A DNA stretch of 64,000 nt, taken from NCBI GenBank assembly GCA_033980235.1, contig CM067075.1:19046844-19110843 (forward strand), read 5' to 3'. The notes beneath the pieces are model-generated. The model made no database searches, had not been told where the DNA came from, and saw only the letters and a list, made by a program, of their open reading frames with translations. This document shows, in pieces, positions 1 to 11,900 of the stretch. Origin of the DNA: Diadema setosum (lineage: Eukaryota > Echinodermata > Echinoidea > Diadematoida > Diadematidae). Position numbers and translations under genes: made by a program. Positions within the stretch are counted from its first letter, which is position 1. Each line of letters opens with the position of its first letter.

Positions 1-380
1 AGAGGGCAAGAATTCCATCTATCTTGTATGTGGTCATTTATAAAAATGTTGAAAGAGATTCAGCATTAGGGTTGTCATGTAGAAGACACAGGGTGCGATG
101 CTTATAGTGGTCCTATCAATGCATTGAGAGTTATTTATAATGTATAATGATGAAGTGCAGTGAACGCTCTGACTATGACCATATACTCCCTAAACCAAAA
201 ATTTTTTATACCGAATCATTAAGATATATCTAAGAGAACTATATATTTCTTTACAATTTGATCTGTAGTCAACTGTGAACAATAACCTTGGGTTGTGCCC
301 AAATACCCTTAATTAGAAGGATGTTACCCAGGTGGCCTGCAGCAATCACTTAGACTCAAGATTTTGAAATAGTCAAGTGT

Positions 381-560
381 GTTATTGCAACTGATTTGCA
401 AAGTGCAACTGATTGACATATTGGGCTTCATTTTACATAATAAGCATGGGTTATTCATCGTTTAAGTAGTAGCCATGATAATAAATCATGGGCATACAGT
501 GCACATGGGATACGAAAATGTGTATGCCCGTGATTTTTGTCATAGCAACAAATAAAACAC
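381..560. repeat. degenerate relic of the tRNA-like cassette family flank
   Basis: Contains caactgattgac, then aagtagtagccatgat and aaatcatggg, the same order as the flank of the 14.5-16.1 kb array units. A reversed piece (atgcccgtgatttttgtcat) follows. The tRNA-like part itself is absent, so this is an old deleted copy. Confidence 0.6.
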
Positions 561-946
561 AGAATAATTGGTGCTTATTAATGTTGACAAAGGGCAGTCG
601 TCAATCAGTTACGATAAAAACAGCTGAGTGCAAGAATACAGTCAACTGTGCTTAAAGGGGAATACTGAAGATATTATATTATATATCAAGTCAAAGAGTG
701 GGACACAAAGAACAATTTGTCGTTTACATCGTTTAAAATGGCCTTTTTGAAGTGGAGTTAGAGGATATTGAAGATTTACACCTGTCATCCCCCTGAAATC
801 TAGGTCACAGCGTAAATTTCGAGGCTTTGCCGATGACGTCATGGGGTGAAGGGAATCGCGCAAGGTCTTGAGCGCCGCAGGCCCCCGCGCATAATGCATG
901 CATTGTATTATACAAGTTGTTGTAGATAGTATTTGCATATAAAGTT

Positions 947-1321
947 TTGAAAGTTTGTTTTTCGATAGCTACATCGCACGTTAAGGCCAGTGATGATCAG
1001 GATGATTTCTTGGTGGAATTTGAATGTGGAAGAGATGATGAACTGAGTGATACAGTATACACTAGTGATGATAGCTATGATGAAACTAGTGATGATGACC
1101 CTGGGGAAGTTGGGGAGATAGATGTTGATGACGAGCTGCATGGCGGGGCGCAGGAGGGAGACGCTGCAGGCGAGCTAGTGGGGAAGGCCCAGGGCGGTCC
1201 GGTTGAAGCGGACAGACTTAGTGGAGATTGGCAGTACGAGCCCTTGCCACATGGCAGGCCAGGGGACAATGTTGGTGATGCAGGACCAATGCCAGATAGA
1301 CTTCAAAATTTAGATTGGTAA
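947..1321 (+). pseudogene. acidic 124-codon open frame inside the piggyBac-like relic
   Basis: The frame encodes DDQDDFLVEFECGRDDELSD and further D/E/S-rich sequence. Many piggyBac-family transposases begin with an acidic region of this kind, and the frame lies inside a TTAA-flanked element, so it may be a leftover N-terminus. No catalytic domain follows. It could also be a chance open frame. Confidence 0.3.
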
Positions 1322-1714
1322 GAGTTGTTTTTATTCTGAACTGAAAATGAACCGAGCTTAGTGCTGACTTGAACTCGTACTTCAGAGCAGCAGTAGGCCT
1401 AACTGAACACAGCCGAGTCGCTGTAAGTAGCGCAGCGTTTGGTCGGGCTACGTATTATCATATCTTATCACATCACACTTGCTCCGTACTCCCGTTCACA
1501 GCTCATCAGCATTCTATCTAGCTATGTACCCTCACAAATTCACTGCACGATCCATTCATTACTTCACCGAGTCCATCAAAGTTTTATCACTATCGATGAA
1601 AATGGCAGTGCTCTGTATAGTTTATTTTATCACCAGATAGGCCGGCCAGCCTAGTCAAGACTTCCACTTAGCCGATGCCCGCGCATTGCATGGTATCTAG
1701 TACATGTATTAGCG

Positions 1715-1949
1715 ATCCACATACGCCGAATGTTTCACGAGGTTTTTTTTTTTTTTTTTTTTTCGCCAATTTCGCGAACCTGGTGCTTTTTGCGAATTTA
1801 AAAACATGAGAAAATATTAACTCTCTTTCCGTATATATTTCCCCCTTCCATAGTGTACTCCACAACCACGAATTTAAGCACTCGCGAAATTATTGGCAAG
1901 TCCCGATTCGCGAAAAAAAAGACTCGCTAAATATATGGCGTACACAGCT
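1715..1949. mobile_element. small inverted-repeat element (TACGCC/CGCGAAA family), nested
   Basis: Ends acatacgccgaatgtttcac and (reverse complement of) tttagcg...tatggcgtacaca form imperfect inverted repeats. The inside is rich in TTCGCGAA-like words, shared with the copies at 5918-6316, 9131-9332 and 40859-41082. It contains a long T tract at 1742-1763. Confidence 0.5.
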
Positions 1950-2554
1950 GTAGTACTACCAAGGAACTGCTGATATAGTACATTGTACGTACCAAAGAGG
2001 TATGAAGCCCAGGCTTCTCCGCTCTTTGATACATGGAGGCTACTGCACTGCGACATACGCGGCCAGTGATGGGCGCATGCATGTGACTGATCAACTACGA
2101 AGCACCACTACAGGCACTAGGCCTGACAACTTCTGTATTCGTGGCCTAAATAACACGTAATGGACTCTATTTAAACGAGGAAATGTGTGATTTAACAGGA
2201 GAAAACAGTTTTATTTCATTTTTTTTGTGACATTCTGATAAAAAATGTTTTTGGATTCAGGGTACAAGCTTTGGCATCTCGCTCTCATCGAGAGCATAAT
2301 AGGTAAGCTGAGGCTGTTGTGTGATACTTCCGGGTTTGCCCTTCACCCCATGACGTCATGGACACGCCCCCAAAATAACCACGGATCTTCCGATTGAACA
2401 TGATTCAGGATACAATTTTTCTGAGCAGCCGTTCTCCAAAACGCAATTTTTTAAATGGATGAATTAAAAAAGGCCGCTGTGTTTAACATGCTCTAACCTT
2501 GAAATGGGGGAATAATCCAACAAAATATGCATTCCCTTTAGTATTCTGCTTTAA

Positions 2555-2720
2555 GTTGACGTCGCGTAAGTCGAATTATCGCCTAAGTCAAAGATCTTTT
2601 CAAGTCCTATTCTCTTTATATTCTATTGGTTTTAATTCCTCATAAGTTGAATTTTCTCTAAGTCAAAGCCATTTCTTCAGTCCAAAGAGATTCAACTTTA
2701 GTAGTCAAGGTTGACTTGGT
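2555..2720. repeat. AAGTCGAATTATCGCC-type short repeat
   Basis: Contains gcgtaagtcgaattatcg, aagtcaaag and a second similar set (aagttgaattttctctaagtc, caaagagattcaacttta). It resembles the short nonautonomous elements with CGTTATAACGAA-like ends seen at 19192. Ends are not clear. Confidence 0.35.
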
Positions 2721-2761
2721 ACATTAATTTGCCCCACTTATCTCTGGTCTCTTTTTCTCAG

Positions 2762-2955
2762 GATATCGATGAGGTCAACCTGCCTGTATGTGATGGAAGC
2801 TGTGGATCATGTGAAAGGTTCCATGCCAGAGCATAGCTGCCTTGTTGTGTCGCCAGCTAATGCTTGGCAGGGCAGCTATGATCAGTTTCAGGAAGATCCC
2901 TACCCTGGGAGGTCTGTCTTTAAAGGCAGGTTCTACAATAAGCCTGCCTTGCATG
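2762..2955 (+). CDS. SCAP: SCAP exon (first in window): lumenal loop 1
   Basis: The exon follows the acceptor ctttttctcag and ends at gcatg|gtatgt. Its first base completes a split codon, so a coding exon lies upstream. It contains [17 protein letters not shown], which aligns with the lumenal loop 1 segment LPEHGCLLLSPGNFWQ of vertebrate SCAP. This loop interacts with lumenal loop 7 and holds SCAP in its SREBP-escorting conformation (family knowledge). Confidence 0.85.
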
Positions 2956-5900
2956 GTATGTGCACACAACACTTCACTTTTCTATGGCTGTGTTTCTTTT
3001 GCTGAGTCAGTAACAAAACATGATCCATGCACATTGATTAAAGGTAATATTGTCTATTATCAAAGGAATGGCATTTCTTGAGAACTTGACTGTTCTGAAA
3101 TACTGAGATGAAGTACACAGTTGTTATATAGTGGGGCATTAACATAATGTATCAAAATGTATCAAAAATGTTATAATAGGAATATGGTCTATGTGATGAT
3201 TTGGTTTCTGGGAGACATATGTGCAAGAGAACTGCCCCCCCCCCCCCCCCCCCCACTGTATCTTCCCTTGTAGTACTCAGTATTGTTCAGGATAGCTTGC
3301 ACGCATTGTTTTAAACCAAGTCAGTTTTATGTGATCATCAGTGCATATTTGTGGGCTTCCTGTATGAAACTGATTTGCCCTTCCATTTCTAGGACATCTT
3401 CTTCACTTGATGTTGTTTCTATGTTTGTCAGATCTGCTGCTTGGTGTGCAGGCAAAGTTCACAGGTCTTCAGAAGTACAACATCCACTCCTTCTCCGAGC
3501 GTATCTCATATGCAGTCACTGTGGTGCTACACACCTACAATGACAGGTGAGGCAGAGGTCTGGTTCTGCATTTCATTCAACTGGGATGCACAGATTTGTA
3601 CATTCTGCACAATGTGTGCAGGACATTTTTACTAGAAGTCAGTACCTAAAAACTCCTAAAAGTGATAATGCAGACACTAAGTTATTTTCCATGGTTGTGA
3701 GATGTATGGAAGTAAAGATATGCCATATCTAGCAGCAGAGATACACCGTGGCCTGTTTACAGAACTGCCACTCATTATACCCCTGCCACATGTAGTGTGA
3801 AGGGGGTATATAGGAATCACCGTGATGTTGGTCGGGCGGTCGGTCGGTCTGTTGCAAAATCTTGCGTCGCGAACTCCTTTTACAGTTTTGAAGCAATTTA
3901 AATGAAACTTAGGGTAAATGATGATATTGAGGTATAGATGTGCAAGACATGTTTTTTGTGTTTGTCGGACAAGCGTTGCCATGGTAACCATAATTTTACC
4001 AAAACCTTGTGGATTGAGTAACTTCCATAGTATTTAAGCAATCAATTTCAAAATTGGTATCTATGATGATCTATAGGTGTAGTTATGCAAGACACTCTTT
4101 GTGTTTGTACTTGACAAAGCATTGCCATGGTAACCGCATGTTTTCTTTGAAATCTTGTGGAGTGAACAACTTCCACAGTTTTGAAGCAATTGAAATAAAA
4201 TTTGGTAGGCATTACATAATTTTTGTGTTTGTCGGACAAAGCGTTGCCATGGTAACCATAATTTTACCAAAACCTTGTGGATTGAATAACTTCCACATCA
4301 TTCAAGTAATTAAGGTCAAATTTAGTATGTATGATGATCGGGAGGTGTAGTTATGCAAGACACCAATATGTTGATATAAGAAAAATGTGTTGCCATGGTA
4401 ACCACTCATTTTTGTATCAAATTGAACCATATAATCTATGAAGGTGAAAGTTGGTGTGTATGATGCTCTTTAAGTGTAGTTTTGCAAAATGTCCTTTGTA
4501 TTTGTATTGGACAATGCATTGCCATGGTAACCACATTTTTTTTTTTTTTTTAATCCTGTGGAGTGAACTTCTTCCATAGTTTTCAAGCAATTGAAACCAA
4601 ATTTGGTAGGCATTATGGCCCTGAGGTATAGATGTGGAACACATAATTTTTGTGTTTGTCACACAAACCATTGCCATGGTAACCACAATTTTACCAAAAC
4701 CTTGCAGATCGAATAACTTTTCCATCATTCAAGCAATAAAAGTCAAATTTAGTATGTATCATGATCTAGAAGTGTAGTTTTGCAAGACACCAATGTGTTA
4801 GTTTAAGGAAAATGTGTTGCCATGGTAACCACTAATTTTTGTATCAAAATAAACCCTTCAAGCTATGAAGGTCAAAGTTGGTGTGTATGATGGTCTTTAA
4901 GTGTAGTTATGCAAAATGTCCCTTGTGTTTGTATCAGACAATGCATTGCCATGGTAACCACATTTTTTACCTAATCCTTGTGGAACTCGGTGTCAACTCT
5001 GTAATTGTACGGTAAACTAAAATTATTCTGTGTCCGATTTGACAAGTGCACAAACTTGGTATGTTAACGTCATTGCCCTCATGACATCACCTACTATGAA
5101 GCAACACTAGGGGCGGGGGTATTAATCACCTTCAGTGATAATTCTAGTTTTAGTTGTTTACAGGTTTTGTCAATCCAAATCTTAGACCCATTAGGCGTTT
5201 TCACATCAGCCCGATGTTTCGAAATAGCGTGCTACAATATTTTCTGACTTGGGAAATTAACCCGATCACGAAATAGTGCGCTATTTGATAATGTGAATAG
5301 AAACTAGCGCGCTAATTGATTGAGAAAATTTCTCAAGTCCAACTCAGGAAATTTCCGAAATAGCAGGATAATGTTCAGGCTGATGTGAATAGGAAATGAA
5401 ATAGTGCGCTAATTTGCGATCGCGAAAAATATCTCGAGCTTGGAATTTTATCAGGCTGATGTGAAAACGGCTAGTGTGCCTAGCATTGCCCTAATGAATT
5501 TCTGTCTGCATTTCATTATCTCCATAGCTTTTAAACAGAGAATACCCTTTGAAACTTGTGTTTCTGTTTCTAGACTATATCTACCTAATACATGATTTAA
5601 ATTTGAGCCATTTTGAAGTGATCTTGTCTGTCTCCATTGTTCACTGATCATGGTAATTTGCACTTTGCCATATATATGCTTTTCTTCAAACAATTACTAT
5701 AGTATTATAAAATGGGTATTTGTGGAAAGTTGGGTTGTGATTGCCAGCTTTGTTAGATACAGTCAAACCTGTCTATAGTGGCCATCCAAGGGAGACAAAA
5801 AAGTGGCCGCTATAGACAGGTCATCCAACGTTGTGTGCATTGCCTACATGTACACTGTACATGTGTCATCATTGTATGCATCTATAAGTACCTAATTGTA

Positions 5901-8900
5901 CAAGTACGGTGTACATGTACTGTATACGCTATATATTTCGCGTGGGTTTTATTTTCGCGAATTTCGCGAGTCGGGAGCTATTCGCGAAATTAACAACACG
6001 AGAAAATATTACCTTCCAAAATGAATCCCTTGCCTTGAAGATACGATCATTTTACGGCTTACCGAACAGACCATTCCATACTGGCTAATCTTGTTTACGT
6101 ACATATAGCATGTCCACGTCTAAATACTAGAATCTCTAGTATACACAGCCCAGTCGCTGTGGTAGCATTCGTTGCTAGTAAGTTGAAAATTCACACTTTC
6201 TTTGCCACTTCATATTTTCTCTGGTCCCCCAATCGCGAATTTAACCACTCGCAAAAATGTGTGACATCGGCAATTCGCGAAAATTTATGTACACGAAAAT
6301 TATAGCGTATACAGTATGTGTGTACGTATGCACATGTGTGTTTCATGCATTGAACAATGCCGCCGTTTATGAAATTGTTGCACATCAGTGTGTGTACAGT
6401 CGTGAAGAAAGCTAAACACTAGTTCATTATTATGACTGAATGAGTGATGAATGCAGCAATGGCGAATAATGCTGGCGATCCCATAACGTTGCCCATGAAT
6501 GACTGGCACGGCTACAAAGCAGAAAAAATATGCTGAATTATCGGCTCTTTGGCTGCTATAGACAGGTTAAAATCTACCGCGGGAAACAAAATTTGTGGCC
6601 GCTGGCTGCGTTAGACAGGTGGCTGCTATACACAGGGCCTTTAACAGGGTTTTTCTCTCGGGGGGGGGGGGGGATTTTTTCAGTTGCCGCTATAGACAGG
6701 TGGCTGCTAAGGCAGGTTTGACTGTACCACTATTTCTTTGCTGTTTCTTTCTCATACACCACATTCTAACGGGGCAAATTTCAGTGGATGCATTTGTAGA
6801 ATTTCTTTAGTCCTGAAACTCAATTCCCAGTGAAACATGTGTCAAATATGGGTGAAATTTGAATAGAAGCTCTCCACCTTACCCCACGAGTAACTTCCAG
6901 TTAGAATCCAGGAGAAACGCTGGTCTAGCTCTCGTCTCTCTCATTGAAACATCATTGAAACATTGATGAATGTATGTATAAAGCTGTCCAGTGGCAAGGT
7001 TGAGAGTTCTGCATCACCAGTTCTGTTGACATGACCTGGGCAGAAGTCATGACAACTTTTGGTTGTTGCCTTTGCATACTAACATAGTACCTTTCGGTCT
7101 GATTGTGTATCTAAAGAAGATTATGGCAGATATCAATAGAAATTGTCCCTGTAAAATCAGCGGTTGTTCAGGGAGTACCGTAATCATTAGGGCAAATCTA
7201 TTATATGGAAGGGATAGAGAGCTTACATATGTACATGTGATGTGACCCTGCATCACAAATCCAACAAAAAGTCGCCAGACATTGATTTTAGTTAAAGGCA
7301 GGTTCTGAAAGAGCAGACTCATAAGCTTCAAAATGATGTATAACTCAATAGAAATGGGCTTTCCTAGTATAAGGTATAAAAAATGAAAAGAAAGTACACA
7401 TCTGGAAAAGTGTTTACTGAGAAAAGAGGCTTTGTAGTTTAGGGTCTGTTCAAGTGCCTATCCTCACCTTCCTGCACATTGCTCTGCAATGAATGGAACA
7501 AAAAACTGGATGCAAAACTCTGCAGCCACCACAATGAAGAGATTATCAGATTAAAAATTTTGCACACACTCACATACATTCTATTCATGACTGATACCAA
7601 TGTTGAATGCAGAAGCATAGTCCTTTCAAAAATTATCAGAGTCCAAAGTGAGGAGTATGTAAAGGGTATTTAAGAAATGAAAAGGAGCCTCTGAGACATA
7701 CCTAGTCACACTATTCTGTAAAATAGTGTTCTAGAAAAACTGCTGAAAACACAACTTTACATTCGTTTTGTGATCCCAAACTTCAGAATTATGAAGAAGA
7801 ATTGTGTTGTTGTTATTTTAAAGATCGAAAGAAGAGAGAGAGAGAAATGGGGCCCTATACAAATAATTTGCCCCATACAGCACTTATAACATAAAACAAA
7901 CATTATAGATCTTAAAGAGATATAAACAAGAATATTAAATGCATACCAAGTCTCCTCGAGGGAGCTCATATCATCTCCACGAGGGAGCTCATATTGTCTC
8001 CACAAAGGAGCTCATAAAGTCTCCACGAAGAATTGTGCTTTCAGGATATATAAAAGAAGATTGACAAGGCTGACCCATTTCACCTATTTTGAGTCCTCAT
8101 GTAAATCAGGGCCTGCTACTTTTTGTTGTTTTCATGATGGGCGATCACATTATCATCTTTGAGAACTTTGAGTCATGTTTGAAGTGTCTGAATATCAGTA
8201 TTTCTTTTCTGTCCTCTCTTGTCCAGTTTCATTGAAGATTTGAAGTCTCACTTGGAGGACAAATATAACACAGGTTCACCCGTTGACTGGAACACTGGAG
8301 AATTCCTGATTCTGCACATTTATTACAAGGTTTGATTACTTTGATATCCTCCATAGCTGTATTTGAACCCCCTGGTGTATAACATGAAAGATATTGTCTG
8401 TGCTACATTGACCTGGTGATAAGTGAATTAAAGGGCAAGTTCACCCAAATATATGTGTGGATTAAATGAATGAAGCAATGTTAATAGAACACATCAGTGA
8501 AAGTTGATGAAAATTAGAAAATCCATTCAAAAGTTATGAGTCTTTTGTGTTTATGAGGGTGCTTTAAACATTTAATGTTTTTGGGGTTTTCCAGTTGTCC
8601 TGTCTGTCCAGTGTCTTGGTCTGCGCAGTTTAGAGAACCGCTCAGTGAACAATCTTGATACAACGGATTGTAGGTCCAATTTGCTACATGAGGTGTGGAT
8701 GCATTGATTAGATTTTGGGTAAAATCCCATGTGGTCACACGTCACTGAATTTTGGCTAAAAATGGCATTTTCTGCTGTAAGTCGTCTAGCTTATGTATTT
8801 GTCTTTTCACTTTTGTCTTTTTCTCTTGACAGAGTTTAATCAACTTCCATGATCTGATGCCTGGTGCCATTGTATATTCTCTACTCATGTTTTACATCTA

Positions 8901-11900
8901 TTTTTCTGTCCGTAAGTATACATCATTATTCCTCTTCAAACAGCTGTTCTCTCATCACAAAGCATATCAGTATATCATCCAAAGAGCTCAGGAAAAGACA
9001 TGTTTCAAGCTTATCAGACAAAGTCATTACCTTACAAAATGTAATCGAGGTGCATAGTGAATTTATACCTCATGTTTCTGTAATTCAGTGAGAGGGTATG
9101 AAATATGAAGTAGATTGGTGTTCTGCGTTCTACTGTAAAAGTGGAAATTTTCACGGTGTTGACATTTTTGCGCATTTCGCGCAACCAGAATCTAGTGTGA
9201 AATTAAAGCACGCGAATATTTTGGCTTGCCATACGTTCCAGTAGTTGGCATCTTGATTACGTGGAATTAAAAACGCTTGAAACTCTGACTTCTTACCCTG
9301 CCAAGCGCAAAAAATTATCCACTTTTACAGTATTTGAAGAAAAAAAAGTGTGTTGGATTAAAATGAGAAAAATGATGTTATTGTGAACAAACATGAAGTG
9401 CAAATACAGTGATAATGACATAATGATTTGATTTGCTTGGGTGTCCTGTAACAGGTAAAATCCAGATGGTGAAATCTAAATGGGGGCTGGCCCTTAGTGC
9501 TACAGTGATGCTAGTTCTCTCCTGTACCATGTCAGCTGGACTGTGTATTCAGTATGGTGTTGAACCAACGCTAAATGAAGGGTAAGTTATACTGTGTCTT
9601 CTGTATGGAGTGGACCCAACATTAATTAAACAGTTCATCTCAGCCCTTCACAGTTTCTTCAAAATTTATATTTACTTCCAATTTGAAGATTTTATGTCGG
9701 GGAAAAAAAAAGATCTGGAGAATTTCTACCCGTTTAACTGAGATGCACACACAATTATCAGATAAGTGTAATAAATATTGAAACTGTTTGTTCGGTCTGT
9801 GGAGACCACTGTATTCTTTTGTTATTTTTTGTCTTGTAGTTTTTTTTTTAAATATTTTAACCAACATCTTTTTCATTGTGTAATGGCATGCTTCTATAGA
9901 ATTTGTGACTCTGAAACTTAAGAACTGTTTTCTTCTTGTGATGCTGTCAAAGAATTAGTTAACAGGTATAAATTCTATAATCTGTGTTACCACTTTAATC
10001 TGTTGCTCTACCACTTTAATATCTTTACAGGGAGGTGTTTCCATATATCATCATTCTAATAGGACTAGAAAATATATTGGTGCTCATAAAGTCTGTTACT
10101 TCAACTCCCATGGATCTTCCTGTTGAAATCAGGATTGCTCAAGGTGACTGTCAACTTCTTTTCCAACCCCTATTTATTATCTCATATTTTTACATGTGTC
10201 TTTCTGATTGGTTTTATGTGTCATATTCATTGAAATCTCAGCAGTTTTATTCAAAGTTTAACTGTGCAGTGGTTAATGTTGATGCTACTTTAAATTTCCA
10301 GAATTGTAATGTGGGTATTGTCCAAATAGATGTTTAGTCAATGAGTTTCTAGTCAATTCCTCAAGTGCCCTCTTCCTTTACATCTCTCTGTTTTGGCAAG
10401 TGACTAAGTCAGCTTTTATAATAATGTTAATATGGGTATTTATGATGCCTCTTTACTACTCTGCTGAGCACTCAAAGGGCACAAAAAAAAAAAAAAAAAT
10501 CTCTGCAAAGCATAAAGGGGAAAAGAAAAGAAATAGAAAAGAAGTAACTGATGTCTGTCCAGATATTTTGTCAAAAAAAGGAGAAAATAATGTAGAAAGA
10601 ATGAAAGCTTAGAAAAGTTGACTGCTGTGTTCTGGTGACATGACAAGTTCCTTGTTAATCTCTGATAAAACCCTAGGTCTGAGCAAGGAGGGTTGGTCCA
10701 TCTCCAAGAACATGTGGACTGAGATTCTCATTGTTGTTATTGGTCTCTTCACATTCGTCTCAGCTGTACAGGTGAATTGTTTTGCTGTTATTTGTCCCCG
10801 CCGAACGAGTTCGAGCAGGGGACTATGAAACGGGCTCCGTACGTGTGTGTGTCTGTGTGTCCGTCCGTCTGTCTGTGCGTCCGTCCGTCTGTGCGTCCGT
10901 CTGTCCGTCTGTGCGTGATCAAAATGTTCAATTTGCTACTTCTCTGTCATTTATGAGCCAATTTTGATTCTGTTTGCTTTATATGATAGCACTACATGGG
11001 AGCTTTGAAACTTCTACACAGAATTTCAGTTGTGACCTTTGACTTTGACCTTTGACCTGTATTGTACATTTTGCTTCAAAATGCTACTCCTTTGCCATTT
11101 CTAACCCGATTTTGATTCCGTTTGCTTTATGGGATGGCACTAGGTGAGGGCTTCGAAACTTCTAAACAGAGTTTTGACCTTTGACTTCTTTGACCTTTGA
11201 CCTTGATATTTGACCTATATTGTACATTGGCTGCAAAATGCTACTCCTTCGCCATTTCTAACCCGATTTCGATTCTGTTTGCTTTATGTGATGGCACTAG
11301 GTGAGGGCTTCAAAACTTCTACACAGAATTTTGACCTTTGACTTCTTTGACCTTTGACCTTGATTTTTTACCTATATTGTACATTGGCTACAAAATGGAA
11401 CTCCTTTGCCATTTCTAATTCGATTTCGATTCCGTTTGCTTTATGTGATGGCACTAGGTGAGGGCTTCAAAACTTCTACACAGAATTTTGACCTTTGACT
11501 TCTTTGACCTTTGACCTTTGACCTTTGACCTTGATCTTTTTACCTATATTGTACATTTTGCTACTAAATGCTACTTCCGGCGGGGACATATATTACGCAC
11601 CGCATAATTTCTACTTTTCCTTGTCTTTCTCTGTTATTACTTTAATCTTCTCTGTACATAACTATAATGTTCATTACTTTTCATCAGGCTGTACATGGAC
11701 TTAAACCAGGTTTTCTAGCTTACACACTTTTCTTTTTGCTCACATTTTCTCCCTTTTTCATTAATAGTTGAGAGATATTGCAATCAGTATGTGGCTGCCT
11801 TTTAATTGGCTGGCTATTTCATTACACAGCAGTTATGTGAAACTGATCTCTACCTTTAGAAAAACAAGCAAATTATTAGACATATGCAGTCATAAAAACA

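Larger units (their letters stand above)
652..2554. mobile_element. piggyBac-like relic with TTAA ends
   Basis: TTAA at 652-655 and 2551-2554 flank inverted ends AGGGGAATACTGAAG and (reverse complement) AGCAGAATACTAAAG, 12 of 15 identical. Subterminal inverted copies of TGACGTCATGGGGTGAAGGG lie at about 834-853 and 2339-2358. TTAA duplication is the hallmark of piggyBac elements. A smaller inverted-repeat element is nested at about 1715-1949. No intact transposase is visible. Confidence 0.55.

Noticed and set aside
947..1321. Acidic open frame as the missing first exon of SCAP
   Set aside because: It has no hydrophobic helix, no similarity to the SCAP N-terminus and lies inside an inverted-repeat element.
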